From Bdellovibrio bacteriovorus (GTDB lineage Bacteria; Bdellovibrionota; Bdellovibrionia; Bdellovibrionales; Bdellovibrionaceae), in assembly GCF_001592745.1 (NCBI RefSeq), contig NZ_LUKD01000001.1:503384-567383 (forward strand): a DNA stretch of 64,000 bases. The letters run 5' to 3'. Below are positions 1 to 8,330 of this stretch, piece by piece (position 1 is the stretch's first letter; every line of letters begins with the position of its first letter). The notes beneath the pieces were generated by a model. It did no database searches, had not been told where the DNA came from, and saw only the letters and a list, made by a program, of their open reading frames with translations. The position numbers and the translations under genes were made by a program.

Positions 1-141
1 AGAGCCCAATTTTAAACATCTTTGCAAAGTCATCGTCTGCAAAGGCTGATCAAAAATCTCAGAAAATTGTTTAGGCATATGCTGGCGAGAGACCGGCCAC
101 AAGCGCGTTCCGCTCCCCCCAGAGAGTATAACTGGTATCAA
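1..141 (-). CDS. manC: Mannose-1-phosphate guanylyltransferase, N-terminal part (runs off left edge)
   Basis: The minus-strand reading frame gives an N-terminus with the nucleotidyltransferase signature [12 protein letters not shown] followed by MPKQF, typical of GDP-mannose pyrophosphorylases (ManC/CpsB), which make GDP-mannose from GTP and mannose-1-phosphate for polysaccharide and LPS. Only about 47 codons are inside the window. The start is a TTG at 139-141, preceded by GGAGG with a 5-nt spacer; no in-frame ATG lies nearby. It diverges from the aminotransferase gene at 388, and the 246-bp gap must hold promoters for both. The sugar-nucleotide genes next door fit a surface-polysaccharide role. 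The signature makes the family firm; the exact sugar substrate is inferred. Confidence 0.8.
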   Translation of the reverse strand, partial: MIPVILSGGSGTRLWPVSRQHMPKQFSEIFDQPLQTMTLQRCLKLGS

Positions 142-387
142 AACTACCTCCGAACCAAGTTCACAATCTATATCACTAAACCGTCTAAGTGCGTAATTAT
201 AGTCACAGATTTGGGGCATTTGGTCATAAAACTGAGGCCTTTTGTAAACAGCGGGCGTAGCTTCCTCACCACAGTGGACAAAAATGCTCTCGACCCAAAG
301 CCGTAAAGCCTTGTCAGCGTGGACTTTTCCCTCGAAGAGGAGGATAATTTTTTTGTTTTAAAAACAGTCATTTGGAGGCTCTCAAAA

Positions 388-1497
388 ATGTCTATTCCTT
401 TTATCGACCTTAAGTCTCAGTACAAGGCTTTAAAAACTAATATCGACTCTCGCATTCAAAAAGTTTTGGATCACGGCGCTTACGTTAACGGCCCTGAGGT
501 TGTTGAACTTGAACAAACACTCGCAAAATACGTCGGTGTAAAACACTGTCTAACAATCGCCAACGGTACGGACGCTTTGTGGGTTCCTTTGATGGCTTTG
601 GGCATCGGTCAAGGTGATGAAGTTATCACGACAGCTTTTTCTTTTATCGCCACAGCAGAAACTATCGTTCTTGCAGGCGCAAAACCTATTTACGTCGACA
701 TTGATCCAAAAACTTTCAACATCGACGTTACCAAAATTGAAGCGGCTATCACTCCACGTACAAAAGCCATCATGCCTGTTTCCTTGTACGGCCAAATGCC
801 AGAGATGGACAAAATCAACGAGATCGCAAAGAAACACAATTTGGCGGTTATTGAAGATGCGGCGCAAAGCTTCGGTGCTCGCTACAAAGACAAACGCAGT
901 GGCAGCTTAACAACGGCAACTGGAACAAGCTTCTTCCCGGCAAAACCTTTGGGTTGTTATGGTGACGGTGGCGCGATCTTCACGAATGACGACAATCTTG
1001 TAAAAATCATCAAAGAAATCCGCGAGCATGGTTCTGAATCTCGTTACTACCACACTCGTCTTGGTATCAACGGTCGCTTGGACACAATCCAATGTGCGAT
1101 CCTTCTTGCAAAAATGGAAAGATACGACTGGGAATTGGATCAACGTCAGCGCGTAGCAGATCGTTACAACGACGCATTCTCTTCAATCAAAGCTGATGGC
1201 TTCACAACTCCATTTGTTGAGGCTCACAACAAGTCTGCTTGGGCTCAATACACTTTGACAGTGAAAGACCGCGCCGCTTTCCAAAAGAAAATGACAGATG
1301 CGGGTGTTCCGACTTCTATCCACTACCCACGTATTATGCCAGATCAACCTTGGTACAAAGAGCACACGGCAGATCCAAAACAAGAACTTCCGATGGCTCG
1401 TTGGGCGGCAGAACACGTGATCAGCTTGCCAATGTATCCTGATATGGACAATGCGACTCAAGATAAAATCATCGCAGCAGTTAAAGGGGCGTTCTAA
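388..1497 (+). CDS. DegT/DnrJ/EryC1/StrS-family PLP aminotransferase (sugar aminotransferase)
   Basis: A 369-residue PLP-dependent aminotransferase that probably transfers an amino group to a nucleotide-linked keto-sugar. The N-terminus IPFIDLKSQY, the cofactor-contacting EDAAQS motif (Asp about 157) and SFFPAKPLGCYGDGGA, carrying the Schiff-base Lys about 186, are typical of WbpE/DegT-type enzymes of O-antigen and amino-sugar synthesis. The frame is open further upstream, but ATG 388 is chosen because GGAGG (374-378) precedes it with a 9-nt spacer and the family N-terminus starts there. It ends in a TAATG overlap with kdsA, so the two are translationally coupled. The exact substrate cannot be read from sequence. 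Confidence 0.88.
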   Translation: MSIPFIDLKSQYKALKTNIDSRIQKVLDHGAYVNGPEVVELEQTLAKYVGVKHCLTIANGTDALWVPLMALGIGQGDEVITTAFSFIATAETIVLAGAKPIYVDIDPKTFNIDVTKIEAAITPRTKAIMPVSLYGQMPEMDKINEIAKKHNLAVIEDAAQSFGARYKDKRSGSLTTATGTSFFPAKPLGCYGDGGAIFTNDDNLVKIIKEIREHGSESRYYHTRLGINGRLDTIQCAILLAKMERYDWELDQRQRVADRYNDAFSSIKADGFTTPFVEAHNKSAWAQYTLTVKDRAAFQKKMTDAGVPTSIHYPRIMPDQPWYKEHTADPKQELPMARWAAEHVISLPMYPDMDNATQDKIIAAVKGAF

Positions 1498-2348
1498 TGA
1501 ATACCGGTTTTGGTCCTTTGAATAAACCTGTCGTACTAAAAAACGGCAGCGAAACTATCACTTGGGGCGACGGCAAAAATTTCGTATTGTTTGCCGGTCC
1601 TGACATTATCGAAGACGAAGGCATGGTTTTAGAGACAGGAAAAGAAATCCAAAGAGTCACAAAAGCTTTGGGCATTCCTTGGATCTTGAAATGCTCTTTC
1701 GACAAAGCCAATCGTCAAAGTGCTTCGAGTTTCCGCGGTCCTGGCGTGAACTCGGCCTTGAAAAGTCTTGAAAAAATCAAAGGCGAATTGGGTTGCGCTC
1801 TTTTGACCGATGTTCACGAAACAATTCAAGTGAAAGAGACTGCCGAAGTCGCCGATGTGTTGCAAATTCCGGCATTCCTTTCTCGTCAAACAGACTTGCT
1901 AGTGGAAACAGCGAAAACAGGCAAAGTGATTCATATCAAGAAGGGTCAATTCTTGGCTCCTTGGGATATGAAAGCCATTGCTCAAAAAGCCGTGAATGCT
2001 GGAAACGATAAGATCCTTCTTTGCGAACGCGGAACGACTTTCGGTTACAACCGTCTTATCAACGATATGACGGGCCTTGTAGAAATGCGCCGTTTGGGTT
2101 TCCCAGTGATCATGGATTGCACGCACTCTACGCAGCTTCCTGGTGCGACTGGTGAAAGCAGCGGCGGTCGCGGCGACATGGTATGGCCTTTGGCGCGTGC
2201 GGCGATGGCCGTAGGGGTTGATGGTATCTTCCTTGAAACTCATCCAAACCCTGAAAAGGCTTTGTGTGATGGACCAACGTCACTCCCACTAAAGAATCTA
2301 GAAACGGTTCTTACGAACCTTAAAAAAATCTGGACGACTCATTTCTAA
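1497..2348 (+). CDS. kdsA: 3-deoxy-8-phosphooctulonate (KDO-8-P) synthase
   Basis: A 283-residue enzyme that condenses phosphoenolpyruvate with arabinose-5-phosphate to give KDO-8-phosphate for lipopolysaccharide. Family motifs are in order: SFDKANR, the RGPG loop, TDVHE, PAFLSRQTDL, KKGQFLAPWDM, CERGTTFGYN, DCTHSTQLPG and ETHPNPEKA. Several stretches resemble the Aquifex-type (metal-dependent) enzymes more than E. coli KdsA. The odd point is the AGP-x-IIE motif near residue 36: metal enzymes have Cys and E. coli-type enzymes have Asn, while this protein has Asp (codon 1602-1604). The ATG overlaps the upstream stop codon (TAATG). KdsA is preferred over the related DAHP synthase because KANR and the other KDO-8-P synthase motifs are intact. 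Confidence 0.93.
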   Translation: MNTGFGPLNKPVVLKNGSETITWGDGKNFVLFAGPDIIEDEGMVLETGKEIQRVTKALGIPWILKCSFDKANRQSASSFRGPGVNSALKSLEKIKGELGCALLTDVHETIQVKETAEVADVLQIPAFLSRQTDLLVETAKTGKVIHIKKGQFLAPWDMKAIAQKAVNAGNDKILLCERGTTFGYNRLINDMTGLVEMRRLGFPVIMDCTHSTQLPGATGESSGGRGDMVWPLARAAMAVGVDGIFLETHPNPEKALCDGPTSLPLKNLETVLTNLKKIWTTHF

Positions 2349-2384
2349 GTAGAGTTCCGTCCTGAATTCAAGTAAGACTGAACC

Positions 2385-3380
2385 ATGGTTAAGCACACGA
2401 AAAAGCTCCTGGTTCAGTCTTTAAAAATCGCCTTTTCTGCGGCGATTATTTTTTGGCTGATCCAATCAGGAAAATTAAACTTCTCTGCTCTCAAGAATCT
2501 TCTGACTCCTTGGGCGGCGGTGACAGCTTTATCGCTGGTGGCGCTTAATATTTTCTTCGCTAGTGAACGCTGGCGCATTCTGATTCGCTCCCAAGGTCTT
2601 CCGGCCCGCTCTTGGCCCGTTTTTAAGCTGACTTTAATTGGCGCCTTTTTTAATTTCGCAATGCCCGGTGGCGTTGGCGGAGATGTCATTAAGGCTTATT
2701 ACTTCACACGCGAAAATCCCGGCAGCAAAGTTGTGGCCGTCACAAGCGTTCTCATGGATCGCGTCTTGGGGCTTTTTGCGATGATTTTACTCGCCCTATT
2801 AGTGATGTTCTACGATCTAAATCACATCGTGCAGACACCGGCTCTTTTAACTTTGTTTTATTTTATCTGCGGTTTGTTCGTGGCGTTTCTTATAGCCCTC
2901 AGCATGATTTTTTCTGTGAAGCTCTATGATAGTGGCGCCGTTAAAAAAGGTATTGCCGTGCTTCCACTTTCAGAGAAGTTTTTGAAACTTTACGAAAGCA
3001 TGCATCTTTATGGAAAAGATGGAAAACGTTTTATTGCCGTGATTTTGATGAGCTTGGTGTCCCAAGCCTGCTCTATCGCTTTTCTTTACCTCGCCGGCAG
3101 AATGGCGGGCTTTGACGAGGTCTCTGCAAGAACTTACTTCCTTGTGGCACCACTTGGATTTATGGCGACTGCGATTCCTATCTCCCCTGCCGGCGTGGGC
3201 GTAGGACAGGCCGCATTTTACTTCCTATTTAATCTCTACGTAGGAAAACAAATTGAACTTGGCCCCACAGTGATTACGGCCTTCCAAGTTGGAACTTTCG
3301 TTATCAGCTTAAGCGGAGCTTTCTTTTACCTTCGTCGCAAAGACCGCGTCGAAACCAAAGAAATCGAGCAAGAAACTTAA
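2385..3380 (+). CDS. Flippase-like / lysylphosphatidylglycerol synthase TM-region family membrane protein
   Basis: A 331-residue integral membrane protein of the UPF0104 (YbhN/AglD/MprF-TM) family. It has about eight hydrophobic segments, the first at residues about 11-26, and the characteristic central motif NFAMPGGVGGDVIKAYY followed later by ISPAGVGVGQAAFYF. Family members are found near glycosyltransferase and lipid-linked sugar genes and are thought to act on lipids or polyprenyl-linked intermediates. It lies 36 bp after kdsA on the same strand, so it is probably co-transcribed with the surface-sugar genes. It has no soluble lysyl-transferase domain, so it is not a full MprF. Substrate unknown. 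Confidence 0.8.
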   Translation: MVKHTKKLLVQSLKIAFSAAIIFWLIQSGKLNFSALKNLLTPWAAVTALSLVALNIFFASERWRILIRSQGLPARSWPVFKLTLIGAFFNFAMPGGVGGDVIKAYYFTRENPGSKVVAVTSVLMDRVLGLFAMILLALLVMFYDLNHIVQTPALLTLFYFICGLFVAFLIALSMIFSVKLYDSGAVKKGIAVLPLSEKFLKLYESMHLYGKDGKRFIAVILMSLVSQACSIAFLYLAGRMAGFDEVSARTYFLVAPLGFMATAIPISPAGVGVGQAAFYFLFNLYVGKQIELGPTVITAFQVGTFVISLSGAFFYLRRKDRVETKEIEQET

Positions 3381-3427
3381 TTATAAATCAAGACAGCCTT
3401 TTCTGTGCTCCAGACTGAGAGGCCCTT

Positions 3428-4429
3428 CTACAAAATGATGTCGGCGAAAGTCTGCGCCCACTCATACTGAAGGCGTGGATCCCTCTTCTTAAATTCTTCC
3501 AACGACCCTTGTTCTTTAACGAGCTTATCTGAAGACAAAAGATATAAACGGCCGACTCCTGCAGAATATCCCGCAAGAATATCAGAAGCACTGTCACCTA
3601 CTAAAATGGAAGTCTCCATTCGAACATGCAGTTTTTCATCCACCATTTGCAACATACCTGCGCGAGGCTTGCGAAGGCCTGCATAAAGATTTCCAACAGG
3701 CACACCTTCTTCAATAAAGCCCGACCACACACACTCGTCAATCCAGGCGCCTTTTTCGGCCAAAAGCGAGAGCATTTGTTGGTGCACGGCTTGATACTCT
3801 TTCCAGGAAATCCAACCGCGTCCCAAGCCTGACTGATTCGTTACAAGAGCAACCCAGTAACCCTTCTTATGAGCAGAGTTGATCAGTTCAATGATTCCCG
3901 GCAGTAATTGCACTTTTTGCGCTTCTTTATTGTACGGGACATTCTTAACGACAACGTCGTCGCGATCTAAGAAAAGACACGGAGCCTGACGAGCCTCCCC
4001 AAACTGTGGAAGCGCCGGAAGTTTTTTCCAATTTTGCTTCAATGATCCTAAAACTTGCGTCCAGTCATTCAAACTGCAATCGGACCATACAAAATCGACA
4101 AAAGGAGTCTTAACGAAATTCTTCTTAGCGAGAATCAAACGCTGTCCCTGCAGAACCGAGTTTAAGGCATCGACCAGCTCCCCTTGCTCTTCAAAAAACA
4201 GAATCAGGTCCGTAGCCTTGGTACGAAAAGTGGCCGATTGAATATCTGCGACCGAGCGTCTGACAAAAGGGATCTCATAGCGAAAATGGCTTAACAAGGC
4301 TTCAAGATACATATCCTGATCCACCGGAGCTTTGTCTTTAAGGAAGACAATCTGTCCACCCATTTGAACTGTTTCCCGAATCAGAGTTTCCCACTGCATC
4401 ATCTTAAAAATCCCCGTGTCAGAAGCCAT
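3428..4429 (-). CDS. HAD-superfamily phosphatase (HisB-N/GmhB-like) with an unrecognised N-terminal domain
   Basis: A 333-residue protein. Residues about 150-320 form an HAD phosphatase of the HisB-N/GmhB group: LFLDRDDVV carries the nucleophile and acid Asp155 and Asp157, VTNQSG is motif II, LRKPRAGM carries the motif III Lys, and VGDSASDI is motif IV. GmhB removes the 7-phosphate of heptose bisphosphate for LPS. The usual zinc loop Cys-x-His...Cys-x-Cys before RKPxPGM is missing here; only one Cys remains. Residues 1-145 match nothing I recognise. The start is unsure: ATG 4429 has no clear SD, while ATG 4402 or 4399 follows GGGGA. The gene is convergent with the flippase-like gene and divergent from 4534. 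Heptose phosphatase is a guess from family and context. Confidence 0.7.
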   Translation of the reverse strand: MASDTGIFKMMQWETLIRETVQMGGQIVFLKDKAPVDQDMYLEALLSHFRYEIPFVRRSVADIQSATFRTKATDLILFFEEQGELVDALNSVLQGQRLILAKKNFVKTPFVDFVWSDCSLNDWTQVLGSLKQNWKKLPALPQFGEARQAPCLFLDRDDVVVKNVPYNKEAQKVQLLPGIIELINSAHKKGYWVALVTNQSGLGRGWISWKEYQAVHQQMLSLLAEKGAWIDECVWSGFIEEGVPVGNLYAGLRKPRAGMLQMVDEKLHVRMETSILVGDSASDILAGYSAGVGRLYLLSSDKLVKEQGSLEEFKKRDPRLQYEWAQTFADIIL

Positions 4430-4533
4430 TGATTTTCTGTGCCTTATTTTACGACAAGTTGCCTCCCGTGTCCTCGGCTTTCTACTTGCCGCCTTGCATT
4501 TTAGCTTATTAGAATTTCACCTGGAGGAACGAC

Positions 4534-5058
4534 ATGACTCTCTTACTGAAGCAGATCTTCAATTTTTTAAAGCTCCTGAATTCAGACACAGGAACGAATC
4601 AACTGGCTGTGGGATTATCACTGGGATTAATTCTTGGATTCTCTCCCGTCCTATCCATTCAAACGTTGATCGTTTTCTTTTTAATTTTTATTTTCCGCGT
4701 GCAAATCGGCGCTGCATTTATCTCGGCATTCTTTTTCAAGTTCGTGGCATTTCTTTTCGACTATCCCGCGCATCTTTTGGGTAAAGCCGTTTTAGAAACC
4801 GAAGGCCTTCGTCCTTTATTCACAACGATGTACAACATGCCATTTGTTCCGATGACCCGTTTTAATAACAGCATCGTGATGGGATCCATGATTGTTTCTC
4901 TTCTGCTTCTGCCATTCGCCTTTGTCGGTTTCAAAATCATGATCATCAAATATCGCGCAACGGTGGTGGCTCGCTTTAAGAACACGAAGTTCTGGAAAGC
5001 GTTCGCTGCAACGAAGTTTTACAACTGGTATCTTAAATACGATGAGCTTTACGGATAA
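4534..5058 (+). CDS. TIGR03546-like (DUF2062-type) membrane protein
   Basis: A 174-residue protein with three or four hydrophobic segments between residues about 28 and 145. The stretch LGLILGFSPVLSIQT followed by a second membrane span resembles DUF2062/TIGR03546 proteins, whose function is unknown. GGAGG lies just before ATG 4534. It ends 12 bp before the 650-residue gene at 5071. From memory, TIGR03546 and TIGR03545 genes are described as neighbours, which matches this arrangement. A joint inner-membrane function is likely but unproven. Confidence 0.7.
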   Translation: MTLLLKQIFNFLKLLNSDTGTNQLAVGLSLGLILGFSPVLSIQTLIVFFLIFIFRVQIGAAFISAFFFKFVAFLFDYPAHLLGKAVLETEGLRPLFTTMYNMPFVPMTRFNNSIVMGSMIVSLLLLPFAFVGFKIMIIKYRATVVARFKNTKFWKAFAATKFYNWYLKYDELYG

Positions 5059-5070
5059 GGCGGAATAAAC

Positions 5071-7023
5071 ATGGCAAACACAACACAAGACACTGCAAAG
5101 CCCCTTAAGAAAAAAGGCATCATCCGCTGGGAAGCCATCATTCCTTTTGCGATCATCTGTGCCATCATCGGTCTTTACTTCCATTTCTTCTTTGATACGC
5201 ATCTGCGCCGCGCGCTGGAATGGGGCGGATACAATGCCGTCGGAGCCGAGGTGAACATCGCAAACCTTGAAACCAGTTTTTTTAATGCCAGCCTTCGCAT
5301 TCAAGGTATTGAAGTAACGGACGCAGAACGTCCTACTCATAACTCCATCAAAATTGGCGACATCCGTTTTTCGATGCTTTGGGATGCCCTTCTTCGCGCC
5401 AAGGTGGTTGTTAACGAAGCCGCCGTTGAACAAATTGAATTCGGTGTTCTAAGAAAAAAACCGGGCAAGGTGAAGCCTCCCGAGCCCGACGATGGCCAAC
5501 CTAGCATGACTGAAAAACTGAAGGCTCAAGCTTTGAAAGAAGCTCAAGAGCAATACGGCGACAACGTTCTTGGAGACGTCATTGCCATGCTTGGCGGAAC
5601 CGACGCCAACGTTCAACTGCAAAAGCTTCAAGAAAGCCTTCCTTCGAAGGCCATGCTTGAAAAATTCGATGCGGAACTGAAAGGCAAACAACAGGCTTGG
5701 GATGCCCGTCTTAAAACTTTGCCTCAAGAAAAAGACATCCGCGCTTTGAATGATCGCTTGAACAAAATTAAGTACAAAGATTTCAAAACGCCGCAAGAGT
5801 TGCAAACTTCCGTGCAAGAGCTGGATAAAGTTCTTAAAGACGGCGACGCCATGTACAAGCAAGTGCAAACGACTGGCGACGATCTGGGAAAAGATCTGAA
5901 AGCTGTAGAAACTCAGTACAAAGACATCGAAAAGCAAGTGAAGACCGACATCAAGTCCTTAGAGCAGCACTTCCGTATTCCTCAATTAGATGCGAAGGCC
6001 ATGACTCGTGCGATGTTCAATAAGTACCTGGCTCCTTACAAATCAAAATTCTATCGCTACAAAGAAATGGCCGATAAATACCTTCCGCCAAATCTGATGA
6101 AGAAAGATAAAAAAGGCGAAGACATTGCGATCCAACCTCACCCTCGCGAAAAAGGTATTAGCTACGAATTTGGCCGCGCGAACTCTTATCCCCTTTTCTG
6201 GGTGAAGCGTACAGCCGTAAGTTCTCAAGCGGGTGTGACTCCCGATGCCGGCAACATCAAAGGTGAAATTTTAGATATTACTTCAAATCAACGTCTTGTG
6301 GGTAAGCCGACAGTGGCGACTTTGGCCGGTGACTTCCCTTCAAAAGAGATCTTTGGCTTCTTGTTGCGTCTGTCTCTGGACAACACAAAAGCTTTAAGTG
6401 AGATCGCGTATAAATTCAATGTCGATGCTTATTCAATTCTGGGTAAAGACTTAGTGAAAACTCCCGATGTCTCTATCGCTTTCAACAAAGCAACGGGCGC
6501 AATGGGGATTGAAGGTAAAGTTGTTGGTCTTAAGAATATCGTTTTGGCGATGAACAATAAGTTCACCAAAGTCGACTATGCCATTTCTGCTAAGAACGAA
6601 GTCGCTGATCAAATTTTGAAGACGGTTTTTGCGGGGATCCCTGTGGTCACTCTCACAGTAGATGGACAAGGTGACTTCCCGGATATTCCACTTAACATCA
6701 ACTCGAACTTGGGACCTGAGTTGCAGCAAGGTTTTTCAAAACAAATCCAAGCCAAAGTAGACGAAGCTCGCGCTCGCATTCAAGCTGTCGTCGACCAAGA
6801 AATCGGTAAACAGCGCGCGCAAGTGGAAGCTCAGCTAAATCAGTTGCGTGGTCAGTTCGATGGCGAAGTTAAAAAAGCTCAGGCGCAAATCGAAACTCAA
6901 CGTAAACAAGCAGAGTCCCGCATCGATCAAGCGAAGAAAGATGCCGAGAACCAAGGCCGCAAACAGCTGGAAAAAGAAGGCCAGAAAGCTCTCGACTCTT
7001 TGAAAGAAAAATTCGGCTTCTAA
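5071..7023 (+). CDS. TIGR03545-like envelope protein with one TM anchor and C-terminal coiled coil
   Basis: A 650-residue protein with a short cytosolic start, one transmembrane segment (residues about 21-41) and then a long region outside the membrane. Residues 45-125 (LEWGGYNAVGAEVNIANLE onwards) read like the first unit of AsmA/DUF748-type proteins: a membrane anchor followed by beta-rich repeats. Residues about 190-310 are helical, and about 565-645 are rich in Lys, Gln, Glu and Ala with a heptad-like pattern, a probable coiled coil. It follows the TIGR03546-like gene by 12 bp. I recognise the family as TIGR03545, function unknown. The AsmA similarity (inter-membrane lipid transport) is my inference from the N-terminal layout only. 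Confidence 0.65.
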   Translation: MANTTQDTAKPLKKKGIIRWEAIIPFAIICAIIGLYFHFFFDTHLRRALEWGGYNAVGAEVNIANLETSFFNASLRIQGIEVTDAERPTHNSIKIGDIRFSMLWDALLRAKVVVNEAAVEQIEFGVLRKKPGKVKPPEPDDGQPSMTEKLKAQALKEAQEQYGDNVLGDVIAMLGGTDANVQLQKLQESLPSKAMLEKFDAELKGKQQAWDARLKTLPQEKDIRALNDRLNKIKYKDFKTPQELQTSVQELDKVLKDGDAMYKQVQTTGDDLGKDLKAVETQYKDIEKQVKTDIKSLEQHFRIPQLDAKAMTRAMFNKYLAPYKSKFYRYKEMADKYLPPNLMKKDKKGEDIAIQPHPREKGISYEFGRANSYPLFWVKRTAVSSQAGVTPDAGNIKGEILDITSNQRLVGKPTVATLAGDFPSKEIFGFLLRLSLDNTKALSEIAYKFNVDAYSILGKDLVKTPDVSIAFNKATGAMGIEGKVVGLKNIVLAMNNKFTKVDYAISAKNEVADQILKTVFAGIPVVTLTVDGQGDFPDIPLNINSNLGPELQQGFSKQIQAKVDEARARIQAVVDQEIGKQRAQVEAQLNQLRGQFDGEVKKAQAQIETQRKQAESRIDQAKKDAENQGRKQLEKEGQKALDSLKEKFGF

Positions 7024-7060
7024 AGTTTCCGGTTTTTCTGTCTAGGATATTTTTTTGAGA

Positions 7061-7101
7061 GTGTCGAAGCTCTCTACAGGACCTGTAAAGAGCTTCGACA
7101 C
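7061..7101. repeat. 41-bp near-perfect palindrome after the TIGR03545-like gene
   Basis: GTGTCGAAGCTCT at 7061-7073 is the exact reverse complement of AGAGCTTCGACAC at 7089-7101, and inside them TACAGG pairs with CCTGTA. The arms are therefore 13 + 6 bp with single-base interruptions. It lies 38 bp after the stop at 7023. There is no T-run directly after it on the plus strand, so it is not a textbook terminator. It may be a Rho-assisted terminator, an mRNA-stabilising stem or a protein-binding site. Confidence 0.75.
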
Positions 7102-7203
7102 ATTCCCTAACTTACTGTTTTTACTTCTAAATTCGCCTCACTTTTTTGACCTTGCCCCTTTTTTTAGCACAAGTTTTCATGCTAGCCTGACGATGAGGTA
7201 AAT

Positions 7204-8286
7204 ATGAAAGCTTCGATTCCAACTTCAAAATTGATTCTTAGCTGTGTGATCGCCACCCTCGGCACGGCTTGCGCCAAGATGAACTTCACCCCTGTTCCCG
7301 AACAGGACAAGGCTTCTATCGTCCCGCCAACGCCTTCTAAAACGGTGACATCCACGGAAGTGGTTGCTTATGGAAATAAGCAAGTCGACTTCCTGTTGGT
7401 ATTGGACGATTCAAACTCGATGCTTCCCGAGCTGCAAAAACTAGCGGCGCGTATGTCGAGCTTCGTAAACTCTTTGGACGCCAGCAACATCGATTGGCAA
7501 ATGTGCTTAACGACGACGCGAGGAACTTCTCAAGGCGGTTCACTCGTTTACGGGAAGCCTTTGAATTGGAGCAGTTATTCTCCTTCGTCGGGCCCTGCTT
7601 ACTTGTTGAAAAAAGGAACCGCCAACCTCAATACGATTTTCACTTCCACAGTGAATGCTTTAACTATTGGTGGCTCTAATTCAGGTGATGAGCGCGCCAT
7701 CAAAGCGACCCACGATAATTTTCTAGATACTTCACACAGCTGCTATCGTCCTGGTGCCGCTGTTTCCGTCATCGTAATTTCCGACGAAGACGAGCGCTCT
7801 GTCGGTGGCAACGCCAGCCGCGTGAAGCCCAATGATGCCGACGGCGTTTTCCAACCTCTGGAGTCTTCTGACCAACCTACGACATTGTTAGATGTAGCCC
7901 ACAGTACTTTTGGACAAGATTTACGCTTTACTTTCAGCTCAATCATTGTGAAGCCAGGTGATTCTGTGTGCGAAGCGGAACAAGACCAAAACGTTTCGCC
8001 GAGCCATCCTGGATACGTTTATTCCGAAATGTCGCGCCTTACGGACGGAGGCGTCGGCAGCATTTGTGATGCCGACTACAGCGCCAACCTAAATAACTTC
8101 CGCGACAAAATCGTGAACTCTTTGTCTTCTTTGAATTTACAGTGCGACCCTGCTGAGGGTACGTTGAAAGTAAGAATCGGAGGACTTGAAGTCCCCGGCA
8201 TCAAACTCGATGGAAAAGTTCTGAAATTCAGCTACCCGCTAGTTGAAGGAACCCAAATCGACTTGATGTACGACTGTAAAGATTAA
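7204..8286 (+). CDS. Lipoprotein with von Willebrand factor A-like domain
   Basis: A 360-residue exported protein. It has a lipoprotein-type signal peptide ending GTAC (Cys23 would be lipidated), then a Pro/Thr-rich linker to about residue 55. The VWA-like domain follows: DFLLVLDDSNSM carries the metal-binding DxSxS pattern at Asp68, Ser70 and Ser72, and VIVISDEDERS is the later strand with acidic residues. Cysteines near the C-terminal half may form disulfides, compatible with the periplasm or outer membrane. GAGGTAAAT precedes the ATG. Its role is probably binding or adhesion; the partner is unknown. A terminator follows at 8300-8330. Confidence 0.78.
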   Translation: MKASIPTSKLILSCVIATLGTACAKMNFTPVPEQDKASIVPPTPSKTVTSTEVVAYGNKQVDFLLVLDDSNSMLPELQKLAARMSSFVNSLDASNIDWQMCLTTTRGTSQGGSLVYGKPLNWSSYSPSSGPAYLLKKGTANLNTIFTSTVNALTIGGSNSGDERAIKATHDNFLDTSHSCYRPGAAVSVIVISDEDERSVGGNASRVKPNDADGVFQPLESSDQPTTLLDVAHSTFGQDLRFTFSSIIVKPGDSVCEAEQDQNVSPSHPGYVYSEMSRLTDGGVGSICDADYSANLNNFRDKIVNSLSSLNLQCDPAEGTLKVRIGGLEVPGIKLDGKVLKFSYPLVEGTQIDLMYDCKD

Positions 8287-8299
8287 GAATCTCATTCCT

Positions 8300-8330
8300 G
8301 CCTTTGCTAAGGATCCGGCGAAGGCTTTTT
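8300..8330 (+). terminator. Rho-independent terminator after the VWA lipoprotein gene
   Basis: GCCTTTGC (8300-8307) pairs with GCGAAGGC (8318-8325), with one G-U pair, and is followed directly by TTTTT (8326-8330). It lies 14 bp after the stop codon at 8286 and abuts the convergent thioredoxin gene. Confidence 0.8.

Noticed and set aside
22..306. 94-codon plus-strand frame at the left edge
   Set aside because: It is antisense to the manC-like start with its clear GGSGTRLWP motif and has no family signature or SD.
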